Below are positions 1 to 7,783 of a DNA stretch of 64,000 nt, piece by piece. A program made the position numbers and the translations under genes. The first letter of the stretch is position 1, and each line of letters begins with the position of its first letter. A model generated the notes under the pieces. The model worked only from the letters and a program-made list of their open reading frames with translations. It did not search any database and was not told the origin of the DNA. Source of the stretch: CAWCDJ01 sp963794265 (GTDB lineage Bacteria > Acidobacteriota > Terriglobia > Bryobacterales > Bryobacteraceae); contig CAWCDJ010000003.1 in the NCBI GenBank assembly GCA_963794265.1, positions 1,488,001 through 1,552,000 on the forward strand. The letters are read 5' to 3'.

Positions 1-1089
1 CGTAAGAACTCCAAGGGCGAGTGGTTCCAGATCCGCTCCGGCATTGTCTACGGCGAAGGGCATGGGCCGCCTTTCTACGTGGCCGTCGGCGTGCCCCTGG
101 CGCAAACCAGCAAGGTGCTGCGCGAGTTCACCTGGGTTTATCTGGCCACGATTCCGGGTGCGCTGATTCTGGGTTCGCTGCTCGGCTGGTTTATGGCTGG
201 TCGCGCGCTGGCCCCGGTCAGCCAGGTGACCCGCACCGCGCAGCGGATCAGCGGATCGAACCTGAGCCTCCGCATTCCCATGCGGCAGGCCGGCGATGAG
301 CTCGATTACCTGATCCTCACCTTCAACCGCATGATCGAGCGCCTGGAGGCCTCCTTCCAGCAGATGAAGCAGTTCTCGGCGGACGTTTCCCACGAGTTGC
401 GCACGCCCATAACGGGCATCCGCGGCCAGCTCGAAGTGGCCCTGTTCACCGCCCAGACGACCGATCAATACCGCGAAGCCATGTTTAACGCGCTGCAGGA
501 CATAGACCGGCTGTCGCAGATCGTGCGAGCCTTGCTGCTGCTGTCCCAGGCCGAATCCGGCCAGTTGGTGCTGCAGAAATCGCGCATGAATCTCTGTGAG
601 GTGGTGCGCGATCAGGTAGACCAGTTCCAGATTCCCGCCGAAGAGGCCGGCATCCATCTGAGCGCCGGCCTGCCCGGAGAATGCTCCGCGCTGGTGGACC
701 GCGTCCAGATCGAGCGCATGCTGACCAACCTGTTGTCGAACGCCATTAAGTTCACGCCGCGGGGCGGGGAAGTGCGGGTGGAGGTGCGGCCGGTTCCGAA
801 TCAGGTCGAAATCGTGGTGGAAGATACCGGCCAGGGCATTCCGACCGAGTCGCTGCCGCACATTTTCGATCGCTTCTACCGTGTCCCCGGATCGGGTTCC
901 GCGCCCGGCCCCGAACAGGGTCTCGGCCTCGGGCTGAGCTTTGTGTCGTGGATTGTGAAGGCCCACCGCGGCAAGATTTCCGTGGACAGCACTCCCGGCC
1001 ACGGCACGCGCTTCACCATCAAGCTGCCGGCGGATGGAATCGGTTCCGATACCATGGAGGCCGCGGGACGCCACGTGTCCGCGCAGTAA
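1..1089 (+). CDS. Sensor histidine kinase, 5'-truncated by window edge
   Basis: The frame is open from the first base, so the N-terminus lies outside the window. Visible in order are the end of a periplasmic sensor region, one membrane segment (about window residues 45-65, around LATIPGALILGSLLGWF), a HAMP linker, the HisKA dimerisation helix with the phospho-acceptor H-box SADVSHELRTPITGIRGQ, the N-box LLSNAIKFTPRGG, and G-boxes EDTGQGIP and GLGLGLSFV. The layout fits CusS/heavy-metal-type sensor kinases: it would autophosphorylate on His and pass phosphate to a response regulator, probably encoded upstream beyond the edge. The signal sensed cannot be told from this part. No overlap or shared operon with the minus-strand genes that follow. 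Confidence 0.93.
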   Translation, partial: RKNSKGEWFQIRSGIVYGEGHGPPFYVAVGVPLAQTSKVLREFTWVYLATIPGALILGSLLGWFMAGRALAPVSQVTRTAQRISGSNLSLRIPMRQAGDELDYLILTFNRMIERLEASFQQMKQFSADVSHELRTPITGIRGQLEVALFTAQTTDQYREAMFNALQDIDRLSQIVRALLLLSQAESGQLVLQKSRMNLCEVVRDQVDQFQIPAEEAGIHLSAGLPGECSALVDRVQIERMLTNLLSNAIKFTPRGGEVRVEVRPVPNQVEIVVEDTGQGIPTESLPHIFDRFYRVPGSGSAPGPEQGLGLGLSFVSWIVKAHRGKISVDSTPGHGTRFTIKLPADGIGSDTMEAAGRHVSAQ

Positions 1090-1319
1090 ACTTCGCAACA
1101 CCGAATGGAGCGAGAAACGGTTTGACGACGTCGCGTACGTACTCCAATTCAGTCTCGGGCTCATCCGCCAACTGCACCGCGAGAGGTCGTCCGGGCTGGT
1201 TCTCGGATCTGATTCAGTTGTCAGCATCTCCAAGTCTCCGAGCATACTGGAACGACTCTTTCAAATGGAAGATCAACAAAGGCCTCATCACGGAAGGCCG
1301 GGGCGCTCTGCTACTGCGC

Positions 1320-1805
1320 TCAGCTCAGGCGATACAGAAATAAGATGAGGATCAAGAAGCTCACAACATATCCCACGTACGCGTTCAGGCGCGCGTGATG
1401 CATCTCCGCCAGCAAACGAGCTACGAAACTCATCGCGGTGCCGACCGGGCGTAAGAGCAGACGTTCCACCAGATGAGTCTCATCCCGGCGCCGCCGGATC
1501 GCCGTCCGGAAGTGTACCGCAACGGTCTGGCGCGTATCCTCGACGATATTGGGACGGAAGATTGCCTGAAAGACCACGCGCACCGGATTCGTAAAGCCGG
1601 TTGCAGTGTAGGTCATTTCCGGTAGCAGCCTGGGTATGCCATCCCTGTGGAAGAGCTTCCAGATGTCCCAATATGGCTGGAAGATGCTGGGCCCGCGCTT
1701 GCTTTGCACCATCTCCTTCAGCCGGGAGAGCACGCCCGCGTACAGAGGTGCGAACGCCATTACAAATAGAATCTGGAGGGTGTTGTAAGTGATCGTTTCG
1801 ATCAT
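1320..1805 (-). pseudogene. Chimeric hyfC/hyfB (formate hydrogenlyase) remnant
   Basis: The 161-residue reading frame joins two unrelated pieces. Residues 1 to about 57 resemble the start of a HyfC/HycD-type (NuoH-like) membrane subunit, with the RLKEMVQSKRGPSIFQPYWD and IWKLF signature. From about residue 60 on (TYTATGFTNPVRVVFQAIF through the hydrophobic C-terminal helix) it resembles the C-terminal end of HyfB/HycC, the NuoL-like antiporter subunit. In normal operons hyfB precedes hyfC, so N-terminal hyfC followed by C-terminal hyfB needs a rearrangement, such as deletion between tandem copies. It is far too short for either subunit (hundreds of residues). It lies downstream of a candidate fluoride riboswitch, and formate hydrogenlyase genes are a known neighbour of that riboswitch. 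Family assignment is from memory of the signatures. It could be expressed as a small membrane protein, but I regard it as a relic. Confidence 0.7.
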
Positions 1806-1947
1806 GGCTGTCTCTCGCGGGAATGCGGGGAGGATTCGTCAGAGCCAGGTGCCGGTACTCTGGTGCCGGGTATTTTGCGGGTTTGACGTTGCCGAGCAAC
1901 TTCTCTCATTGCAGATCCTTGCGGACCGCATCTCCGTTAGGATTTGA

Positions 1948-2024
1948 GAGGAGTCATCAGCCGTCAGTGATGAAGGCGCTTTGCCCCGACCCATGCCGGG
2001 GTGGCAAACTCCATTGCCACCCCC
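1948..2024 (-). promoter_or_regulatory. Candidate fluoride riboswitch R5, upstream of hyf remnant
   Basis: Read on the minus strand, a 9-bp stem (2015-2023 with 1998-2006) encloses ATGGAGTT, then an extra hairpin, a GCAAAGCGCC segment, and GGCTGATGACTCCTC. This matches the crcB-motif layout: stem around ATGGAGTT, a TAAACNGC-like stretch, a P3 hairpin, then GCTGATGACTCCT. The pseudoknot GGAGT (loop, 2008-2012) with ACTCC (1950-1954) is present. It differs from the other four copies by an inserted hairpin (CCCCG/CGGGG) between the first stem and P3, so the fold is less certain. The 140-base leader to the hyf remnant may hold an expression platform, but I cannot define one. Confidence 0.75.
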
Positions 2025-2025
2025 A

Positions 2026-2054
2026 ATTTGAACATGGTGTCGCCGCTAAATCAA
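2026..2054 (-). promoter_or_regulatory. Sigma70-like promoter of riboswitch R5
   Basis: TTGATT (2049-2054) and TCAAAT (2026-2031) are separated by 17 bases. The -35 box contains the enolase stop codon TGA, so the promoter straddles the enolase 3' end. The predicted start falls on the 5' arm of the riboswitch stem. Confidence 0.5.
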
Positions 2055-3343
2055 CAGCCGCGACGCTGTCCAAAAGTTTCCCTGCCCGCAAATCGGGCTT
2101 GCGAGCCAAGACGCTCTTCGATGCGCAGAAACTGGTTGAATTTTGCAACGCGCTCGCTTCGGCATCCCGAGCCCGTCTTGATGTGCCCGGCACTTGTCGC
2201 TACGGTTAAATCGGAGATGAATGTATCCTCGGTTTCGCCGGAGCGGTGCGAGACGAAGCAGCGATAGCTGTTCCGGCGGGCCAGTTCGATGGTGTCCAGC
2301 GTCTCGGTGACCGAGCCGATCTGATTGAGCTTGATCAAAATCGAGTTGGCGATGCCCTTTTCGATTCCTTCCTGAAGAATGCTTGGATTCGTACAGAAGA
2401 TATCATCCCCCACCAGTTCGATCTTCGATCCGAGAGCCGCCGTCAGCGCTTTCCATCCGTCCCAGTCGTTCTCGCCCATGCCATCTTCCAGGAGCACAAT
2501 CGGGTATTGGTTCGCCCAGGATTCCCACGTTTTGATGAGTTCGTCGGATGTGATGGCCTTCTTGGTTGACTTGAACAGGATGTATTTCCCGTTGTCCCAC
2601 ATCTCGCTGGCTGCGGGATCGAGGCAGATGGAAATGTCGGCGCCGGGCTTGTAGCCGGCCTTCGTGATGGCCTCCAGGATCAACTCCACGGCCTCGTCGT
2701 TCGACTTCAAGTCCGGAGCAAACCCGCCTTCGTCTCCCACCGCCGTGCTGTACCCTTTGCTGCGCAGCACTTGTTTGAGGGCATGAAACGTCTCCATGCC
2801 TTTGCGGATCGCTTCTGCGAAAGAGGGAGCGTTGTGCGGCGCGATCATGAATTCCTGGAAGTCCACTGTGTTGTCGGCGTGCTTTCCGCCGTTCAGTACG
2901 TTCATGCAGGGGACCGGGAGAAGGCAGGCATTCGCGCCGCCAAGGTATCGGTAAAGGGGCAACTGATGGGCATTGGCTGCGGCGCGCGCCGTGGCCATCG
3001 ATACAGCGAGGATCGCGTTCGCCCCAAGCTGCGCTTTATTTGCGGTGCCGTCGAGCGCGATCATCGCCGCGTCGACCGCACGTTGGCCGGTTGCATCGAG
3101 GCCGATGACGGCCTTTCGAATCTGGGTATTGATGTTGCCGACTGCTTTCGTGACACCCTTGCCACCGTATCGGCTCTTATCGCCGTCCCGGAGTTCCACC
3201 GCCTCCTTCTCGCCCGTTGAAGCGCCAGAGGGCACGGCGGCGGTACCCAAGATCCCACCAGCCAGCTCAACCTCGGCTTCCACGGTGGGATTTCCGCGCG
3301 AGTCGAGAATCTCGCGCCCAGTGACTCTTACGATTTCAAACAT
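2051..3343 (-). CDS. eno: Enolase (phosphopyruvate hydratase), fluoride-operon copy
   Basis: Converts 2-phosphoglycerate to phosphoenolpyruvate in glycolysis; Mg-dependent and the classic enzyme target of fluoride. At 430 residues it is full length. Catalytic and metal sites are visible: NGGKHADN, DFQEFMI, GDEGGFAP, LDPAASE, LLEDGMGEND, GDDIFCTN, ILIKLNQIGS, SHRSGETEDTFI and KTG. Near the end GSGCRSERVAKFNQF replaces the more usual GxxCRxERVAKYNQL, a small variation. A good ribosome site (AAGGAGA, 7 bases before ATG) and a 16-base overlap with the phosphoesterase gene place it last in the crcB operon. Its place behind the fluoride channel suggests a supplementary enolase made when fluoride inhibits the housekeeping one; that is inference. 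No second eno is in this window. Confidence 0.96.
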   Translation of the reverse strand: MFEIVRVTGREILDSRGNPTVEAEVELAGGILGTAAVPSGASTGEKEAVELRDGDKSRYGGKGVTKAVGNINTQIRKAVIGLDATGQRAVDAAMIALDGTANKAQLGANAILAVSMATARAAANAHQLPLYRYLGGANACLLPVPCMNVLNGGKHADNTVDFQEFMIAPHNAPSFAEAIRKGMETFHALKQVLRSKGYSTAVGDEGGFAPDLKSNDEAVELILEAITKAGYKPGADISICLDPAASEMWDNGKYILFKSTKKAITSDELIKTWESWANQYPIVLLEDGMGENDWDGWKALTAALGSKIELVGDDIFCTNPSILQEGIEKGIANSILIKLNQIGSVTETLDTIELARRNSYRCFVSHRSGETEDTFISDLTVATSAGHIKTGSGCRSERVAKFNQFLRIEERLGSQARFAGRETFGQRRGC

Positions 3344-4065
3344 GACGACGTCTCCTTGTTTGTACGATTACGATTTGGATCACCACCTGAGCGAAGCACA
3401 TTGGCGAGGCGACGCCGGATGTTATCCGGAACCGGCATCGCCAGGATCTTCCGGACAGTCTCTTCGACAGGGTATTCATAGGACCGAAGCTCGATTTTGC
3501 CGTTCTGCCAGAGGGCGTAACAAGCGCGTGCAGAACCGTTTTTGGGTTGGCCCAGGCTGCCGGGGTTTACCACCATGCGCCCGCCAACCTGCAACCTGAA
3601 TGGCAAGTGAGTATGGCCGACAAGAACGATGTCCGCCTGTACATCCGCCGCCTCGCTTTGCCACCGTGGGGAATCCGGGCGGCAGTAGGCGTATAGAGGA
3701 TCTGAGGGTACGGCGTGGCAGAGCGAGAAGCGGGTGCCGTCAATCGTCCGCTCCGCCGTCAGCGGCAGACTTGCCAGCCAAGCCTTCTGTTCCGGGTCGA
3801 GCGCGGCGCGCGCAAAATCGAGAGTGGCCGCCGCCATGGACCGGAACGCTTCGGAACACCGCGGATCATCGCCGGCGCCAGCAGCGTGATCGTGGTTCCC
3901 CCGCACAATCAAAGAGGCCCGCGCACGCACCGCATCGACGACCTCTGCCGGATTCGGGCCGTAAGTGACCAGATCTCCCAGGACCCATAGCTCGTCGCAT
4001 TCCTCCGGAAAGGACTCGAGTGCCTCCATATTGGCGTGAAGGTCTGAAACGATGGCGACTTTCAT
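3328..4065 (-). CDS. Metallophosphoesterase (YfcE/Calcineurin-like)
   Basis: A 245-residue single-domain phosphoesterase. The metal-binding motifs are in order: SDLHAN (D-x-H), GDLVTYGPNP (GD-x-x-x-x-G-P), VRGNHDHA (GNHD), and VLVGHTHLPF (GHTH), followed by NPGSLGQPKNG, a typical ending. Members hydrolyse phosphodiesters or phosphomonoesters with two metal ions; the substrate cannot be inferred. Its ATG overlaps the stop of the upstream dynamin-like frame by 4 bases (ATGA), and its end overlaps enolase by 16 bases, so it is translated as part of the fluoride operon. The tail after RRRLANVLRSG (asparagine/threonine-rich) looks like extension read into the enolase start region. Metal-dependent phosphatases are often fluoride-sensitive, which may explain the placement. 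Confidence 0.9.
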   Translation of the reverse strand: MKVAIVSDLHANMEALESFPEECDELWVLGDLVTYGPNPAEVVDAVRARASLIVRGNHDHAAGAGDDPRCSEAFRSMAAATLDFARAALDPEQKAWLASLPLTAERTIDGTRFSLCHAVPSDPLYAYCRPDSPRWQSEAADVQADIVLVGHTHLPFRLQVGGRMVVNPGSLGQPKNGSARACYALWQNGKIELRSYEYPVEETVRKILAMPVPDNIRRRLANVLRSGGDPNRNRTNKETSSCLKS

Positions 4066-4586
4066 CGCGGATCGAGACTGCCTGTCCCGTCCTCGATGTC
4101 CCGCGTCCGCAAGGCTGCGAGACGCTGGATGTCCGCGCGGATGTCAGGCGCTTCCTCACCGGCCGCCGCGATCAATCGTTCGATTGTCGAAACCAACTCG
4201 TCGAACCGGCGCTCGGCCTCTTTCCGAAGCGTAACAAGGGACCGAGCGACGACCTCCTCCCATTGCGAGACCAACCGTGAAAGGTTCATGAAGACCGTAT
4301 CTCCGATTGTGCTTTCGAAGTGCCTCTTTACCAGCGTCTTCACCAGCCCCATCGGCACGACCAATGAGAGCAGTTCCCAGTTGTGATCGAAGATCCTTCC
4401 CACGCGGACGTCCGGCGTCCGAGGGGCTTCCGGGCGGAAGTCAACCTCGGTAGTTCTCAGTGGAACGCCGAGCGTTTCAAGAGCCCGTTCCGATAGCCTG
4501 TTGCGAAAATCCTGCAGGGACTGCGCCAACTGGCGGCTGACGTGTTCGACGGGTTCAACGAATTCCTCGCGGTGGTTCCTGGACAA
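4062..4586 (-). CDS. Dynamin-like GTPase, C-terminal part after frameshift
   Basis: A 174-residue helical, charged protein beginning at a TTG codon and overlapping the end of the preceding frame by 32 bases. It has no P-loop and reads as the missing C-terminal stalk of the GTPase encoded just upstream. Skipping one base in the overlap joins IREMDR of the first frame to SRNHREEFVEPVEHV of this one in a continuous helical segment. A hydrophobic stretch (LLSLVVPMGLVKTLV) could be the membrane-contacting paddle seen in bacterial dynamin-like proteins. Its stop overlaps the ATG of the phosphoesterase (ATGA). It is either a C-terminal fragment of a broken gene, a separately translated subunit, or part of a product made by frameshifting; the sequence alone cannot decide. 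Confidence 0.7.
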   Translation of the reverse strand: MSRNHREEFVEPVEHVSRQLAQSLQDFRNRLSERALETLGVPLRTTEVDFRPEAPRTPDVRVGRIFDHNWELLSLVVPMGLVKTLVKRHFESTIGDTVFMNLSRLVSQWEEVVARSLVTLRKEAERRFDELVSTIERLIAAAGEEAPDIRADIQRLAALRTRDIEDGTGSLDPR

Positions 4587-5769
4587 CTCGGTCCATCTCG
4601 CGGATCAGCGAAGCACTGAGCCAATCCTCGAAACGTTCCAGGACCACTCGCAGACTGCGGGTCCATGCGGGAAATTCCGATTGGAAGCCCGTAAGCAACC
4701 TATTTCGGACCTGAGCCTCGTCCGCTTTGAGCAGAGACTCAAAGCTCGTGCGAATGCTCCCCATCCGGTGGCGGACAATGAGTTGCAACGCCAGCCGGGA
4801 ATCCGAAAGGGATTGTTTCTGCCCGAGAATCTTCTGACGTAATTCCGTGCGTTCGGAATCGGAAATCTCCGCGGCCTGCAGCGCGACAGTCAGGTACGCC
4901 GCACATTCGTCCAGCAGGGAGTCGAGTTTGTGACGCAGGATCGCTTCCCGCTGACGTCCGGCGCCCAGCTTAACCTCCGACAGCAAGCTCTCGTCGAGAG
5001 CCCGATGCAACCCCTCGAATCCTGGCCGGATCGAAAACGGAAACAGCGGGACAGATTCATCCCAGCAGCGGGCAAGTTGCGAGCGGACAAAATTCTGGAC
5101 TTGAAGCCTCTCGCTTTCTTCCAGGACATCTACCTTCGTGAGGAGGAGTGCGATGCGTGGCGTGTACCGCTTCAGGCTCCGGATGAGCTCGAGATCATGT
5201 TGGGAAAGGGGAGGATCGACTCCTACCGCTACCAGAGCCAAGCCCACGTTGGGCAGCCATTCCAAAGATGCGCCGGTGTTATGCTCGAAGACGCTGTCGA
5301 GCCCTGGCGTATCGACGAACCGGATTCCCCGGTAGCGCTCCATAGCCGGTAGTTCCAGGCGCACCCTGGCGACGCCTTTCGCGTTCTCCGGGTTTTCCGT
5401 CTCGGACATGAACTCGCCGATGCGGCTAAGCGGCACGGCCTCCGTGCGGCCATCCTGGAAGATTACATCCGCACGCTCCGTGGCGCCGTATTGAATCTCT
5501 GTTACTGCCGAGGTAATCGGAATTACCCCTACCGGCAACAGTGGCCGGCCAATGAGATGATTCAAAAAGCTGCTCTTGCCGGCCTTGAAACGGCCGAAAA
5601 CAGCTACGTTGAGGACCTTGTCCTCGGCGAAGGCCCGACAACTTTGCTGAAAATCCTGAAGGGCAGTGATCCGGTAGCGGCCGCAGATCTCCGCGACCGC
5701 GCTGAGAACCCGTTGGACGTGAGGCATCGCCTTATTCGAGATCGCCGTTTCCTCCAGTTCATCGATCAT
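4555..5769 (-). CDS. Dynamin-like GTPase (DLP1), GTPase part
   Basis: The 404-residue frame holds a dynamin-family GTPase domain: G1 GRFKAGKSS (residues 59-67), G2 region LPVGVIPITSAVTEI, G3 DTPGLDS (153-159) and G4 TKVD (211-214), then helices expected to form a stalk. Such proteins hydrolyse GTP and act on membranes. The frame ends at 4555 with a non-homologous-looking tail (VQEPPRGIR), while the stalk appears to continue in the +1 frame (4062-4586). Start ATG overlaps the stop of the DUF190 gene by 4 bases, so it belongs to the crcB operon. It resembles the second dynamin-like protein at 12694-14742 around G1/G2 (GKSS-LNH and LPVGV-PIT). A role in membrane protection under fluoride is speculative. 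Confidence 0.85.
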   Translation of the reverse strand: MIDELEETAISNKAMPHVQRVLSAVAEICGRYRITALQDFQQSCRAFAEDKVLNVAVFGRFKAGKSSFLNHLIGRPLLPVGVIPITSAVTEIQYGATERADVIFQDGRTEAVPLSRIGEFMSETENPENAKGVARVRLELPAMERYRGIRFVDTPGLDSVFEHNTGASLEWLPNVGLALVAVGVDPPLSQHDLELIRSLKRYTPRIALLLTKVDVLEESERLQVQNFVRSQLARCWDESVPLFPFSIRPGFEGLHRALDESLLSEVKLGAGRQREAILRHKLDSLLDECAAYLTVALQAAEISDSERTELRQKILGQKQSLSDSRLALQLIVRHRMGSIRTSFESLLKADEAQVRNRLLTGFQSEFPAWTRSLRVVLERFEDWLSASLIREMDRVVQEPPRGIR

Positions 5770-6119
5770 TTGGTTGTCCCACCAGGCCCCGCCATCCGTT
5801 TCTGCACCCGGATCATTCTCACGTCGGACTGTGCCATGATGCCCGTGTTCATCATTTGTTCGATCACGGGGATGAGGCGGTCGATGTTATCCGCAGTATC
5901 GACGATGGAAATCAGAATGGGCTGATCGTGTCGAACAATGTGCGACCTGTGCATCTCTCCCGTTTCGCCGTAGCCTTCGAGGCCTCGGAACACCGTCGCG
6001 CCGGCGATCCGCATTTCGCGGCATTTCGCGACAATCGCCTCATGTAGGGGCTTGTGCTCCAGGCGATCAGATTCCGAAATATGGACGCGGAGCAGTCTAC
6101 CCGGAATGCTCTGATGCAT
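5766..6119 (-). CDS. DUF190 protein
   Basis: A 117-residue single DUF190 domain. DUF190 proteins are small PII-like-fold proteins frequently encoded beside CrcB fluoride channels; their biochemical role is not established. Recognisable features are LLRVHISESDR near the N-terminus, then PLHEAIVAKCREMRIAGATV, FRGLEGYG, the SHIVRHDQPILISIVDT strand and a C-terminal MIRV strand. These align with both halves of the upstream tandem DUF190 protein. Its start lies 23 bases inside the upstream gene and its stop overlaps the GTPase ATG by 4 bases, indicating translational coupling within the operon headed by crcB. Confidence 0.9.
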   Translation of the reverse strand: MHQSIPGRLLRVHISESDRLEHKPLHEAIVAKCREMRIAGATVFRGLEGYGETGEMHRSHIVRHDQPILISIVDTADNIDRLIPVIEQMMNTGIMAQSDVRMIRVQKRMAGPGGTTK

Positions 6120-6831
6120 TGGATGCCTCTGTTACTTCGCGGCTGCGTACGAGCCGGACTATGCGAGCGTCGGAAATCACGATCAATCCGTCCTCGAGCA
6201 TCTCTTCTATTGAATCGGCGGCGGCGGCGATCTTCTCAGGAGCGTCGATCACCGAAATCATAATCGGCAAATCCCTTGTCGGATGAAAAAATGTCGCGTG
6301 GTGTTCGTGGCCTTTTGCACCATAGCCGAGAATGCCTCGATAGACAGTTGCGCCCGCGATATCCATCATCCGCAACTTCTTCACGATTGCATCATACAGT
6401 GGCTCTCCGTGCCACTTGTCGGACTCACCCATAAAGACTCGCAGCAATTGGGCCGGGCCCTCTTTTCTCGCATGAGGATGCCCGGGCTCCGCCTTTGTGG
6501 GTTTGCGCGCCAGTTTGACCACCGTGGTGTCCTGCACCTCGATGAGGCCGTCGGACACCATTTCGTACAACGTGGGCAGAACCTCTTCGACCTTTTCCGG
6601 CGTATCGATGAACTCGATGCGGATCGGCAAGTGTTCAGCCATGACTACGATCTCCGGGGTATGTAGCGTTCGATGCGACCCGTAGCCGGAGAATGCGCGT
6701 GTGGCGGTCGCTCCGGTGACGCCTTTATGCATGAGGAAGTTCATGATGGCATCGTGCAGTGCCGTCATGTGGTGCCGGGTGTCCTCATTGATGAAGATGG
6801 TCACCTTTTTCGCTGGGCCATTGTTCAACAT
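6097..6831 (-). CDS. Tandem DUF190 protein
   Basis: Two DUF190 domains in one chain: the first from about residue 10 (KVTIFINEDTR, ALHDAIMNFLMHKGVTGATA, FSGYGSH) to about 105, the second from about 125 (LLRVFMGESDKW, PLYDAIVKKLRMMDIAGATV, GILGYGAKGHEHH) to about 230. A longer upstream frame exists, but ATG at 6831 is chosen because GGGAGGTGAA lies just before it and it begins at the domain boundary. The gene starts 38 bases after crcB. With the next gene, the operon encodes three DUF190 domains. The domain pair may mimic a dimer of single-domain forms; that is inference. Function unknown beyond the association with fluoride channels. Confidence 0.9.
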   Translation of the reverse strand: MLNNGPAKKVTIFINEDTRHHMTALHDAIMNFLMHKGVTGATATRAFSGYGSHRTLHTPEIVVMAEHLPIRIEFIDTPEKVEEVLPTLYEMVSDGLIEVQDTTVVKLARKPTKAEPGHPHARKEGPAQLLRVFMGESDKWHGEPLYDAIVKKLRMMDIAGATVYRGILGYGAKGHEHHATFFHPTRDLPIMISVIDAPEKIAAAADSIEEMLEDGLIVISDARIVRLVRSREVTEASNASEHSG

Positions 6832-6868
6832 TTCACCTCCCTGGCTCTGGTGGCATCGGCGGAAACGG

Positions 6869-7243
6869 TTAGCGCCGGCCAGCCAGCAGTGCGCCCATCC
6901 AAACGCCCAGGTATCCGAGCAATACACTGCCCGCCATGTAGACCAAACCCAACCATTGCGCGCCCGTTCGGACGGCCTGATAGGTCTCGTATTCGAAACT
7001 CGAAAAAGTCGTAAATCCGCCGAGCACGCCTACCACCAGGAAAAGTCGCCAGTTCGGATGGGGCTGGAAACGCTCCGTCAAAACGGTCATGAGGATTCCT
7101 ATCAGGAAGGCTCCGGTGATATTGATCAGAAAGGTACCCATTGGGAATCGCCCGCCATACCTCCCCATGATCCATGTTCCGGCGACGTAGCGGCTCAGAC
7201 CGCCTAATCCCGCACCCGCAATCACCACCAAGTACCTGTCCAA
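6869..7243 (-). CDS. crcB: CrcB/Fluc fluoride ion channel
   Basis: A small four-helix membrane protein that exports fluoride as a dual-topology dimer. Counting from the TTG at 7243 it has 124 residues, typical for the family. Signature parts are GLGGLSRY (residues 12-19), GTFLINITGAFLIG with the conserved Asn at 41, and GVLGGFTTFSSFEYE (72-86) with the phenylalanine/threonine track. The frame stays open to 7378, but the extra 45 residues are polar, low-complexity and lack family similarity; AGGGGG lies upstream of the TTG, so I prefer that start. First gene of the operon that follows riboswitch R1, about 300 bases downstream of the aptamer. Confidence 0.95.
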   Translation of the reverse strand: MDRYLVVIAGAGLGGLSRYVAGTWIMGRYGGRFPMGTFLINITGAFLIGILMTVLTERFQPHPNWRLFLVVGVLGGFTTFSSFEYETYQAVRTGAQWLGLVYMAGSVLLGYLGVWMGALLAGRR

Positions 7244-7540
7244 CCGAAGAATCCCCCTTTTGCCTGGTCCTGCGCGCTCCGTTCGCGGTTCGGTAGGTGC
7301 GATCGGAGCAGAGCCTGAAAGTGACGGCTGCAAACGCGACACGCGTCGCGCCGAGAGGGACCGCCCGAAGGCACACAATCAAAATCCCTAGTGAATTGCC
7401 GTCCTGACCTAAGACGACCATCAACGGGTTCCCATCAGTGGCACAACGAAGTACCACCTTCATCAGGAAAGTCACCTCTCCAATTATCTGCTGGTTGACT
7501 GGGGACGGAATCTGACAAGCGCTCCCACAGTGCAAACCAC
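7244..7540 (-). other. Long leader between riboswitch R1 and crcB
   Basis: About 300 bases with no gene I recognise. A second frame runs open through it and on into crcB (from an ATG at 7463 preceded by GAGAGGTGA), but its later part is only the shadow of crcB. The leader presumably holds the switching element of R1; I do not see a clean terminator with a T-run. Confidence 0.4.
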
Positions 7541-7592
7541 CGTAGGAGTTATTGGCCGTTGCGCACGGCGTCGAGCGAACTCCACCGCTACT
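7541..7592 (-). promoter_or_regulatory. crcB motif: Candidate fluoride riboswitch R1, crcB operon
   Basis: Minus-strand sequence gives AGCG, GTGGAGTT, CGCT (first stem and loop), then CGACGCC, a P3 hairpin GCCGT/ACGGC, and CAATAACTCCTAC. The pseudoknot partners are GGAGT (7580-7584 region) and ACTCC (7546-7550 region). It departs from consensus at two spots (TAAC becomes TCGAC; GATGACTCC becomes AATAACTCC) but keeps every helix. The stem pair AGCG/CGCT differs from GGCG/CGCC and GGTG/CACC in other copies yet remains paired, which supports a selected structure. It is upstream of crcB, the classic fluoride-riboswitch target. Confidence 0.85.
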
Positions 7593-7601
7593 ATCATCCC
7601 C

Positions 7602-7630
7602 AGTATACAACGACAGTGTCGATGGCTCAC
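7602..7630 (-). promoter_or_regulatory. Sigma70-like promoter of riboswitch R1
   Basis: TATACT (7602-7607) is a good -10 box; GTGAGC (7625-7630) 17 bases upstream is a weak -35. The predicted start lies a few bases before the aptamer. Confidence 0.5.
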
Positions 7631-7783
7631 AGGGGCACATTCTCAAGTCGCACAGGCTCGCTGCCCTCGCGGAATCTGGAGACCACATGCCAGTCACCAA
7701 GGCGGCCACGACTCCGCCGACTGCTCTCGTCTAGAGTGGCGCACCCCCATAGGTGCTTGTGGGCGCAGGTCGACGGTCGTCGG

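Noticed and set aside
1090..1319. Short frames between the histidine kinase and the hyf remnant
   Set aside because: Out-of-frame readings of the kinase tail and non-coding sequence, with no ribosome site.
1820..1880. Paired GCACC/GGTGCC-type segments in the hyf leader resembling another riboswitch
   Set aside because: The ACTCC/GGAGT pseudoknot and P3 hairpin are absent; R5 just upstream explains the control.
6825..7463. Open frame from ATG 7463 with a GAGAGGTGA ribosome site in the crcB leader
   Set aside because: Most of it is the alternate frame of crcB and the N-terminal part has no recognisable similarity.
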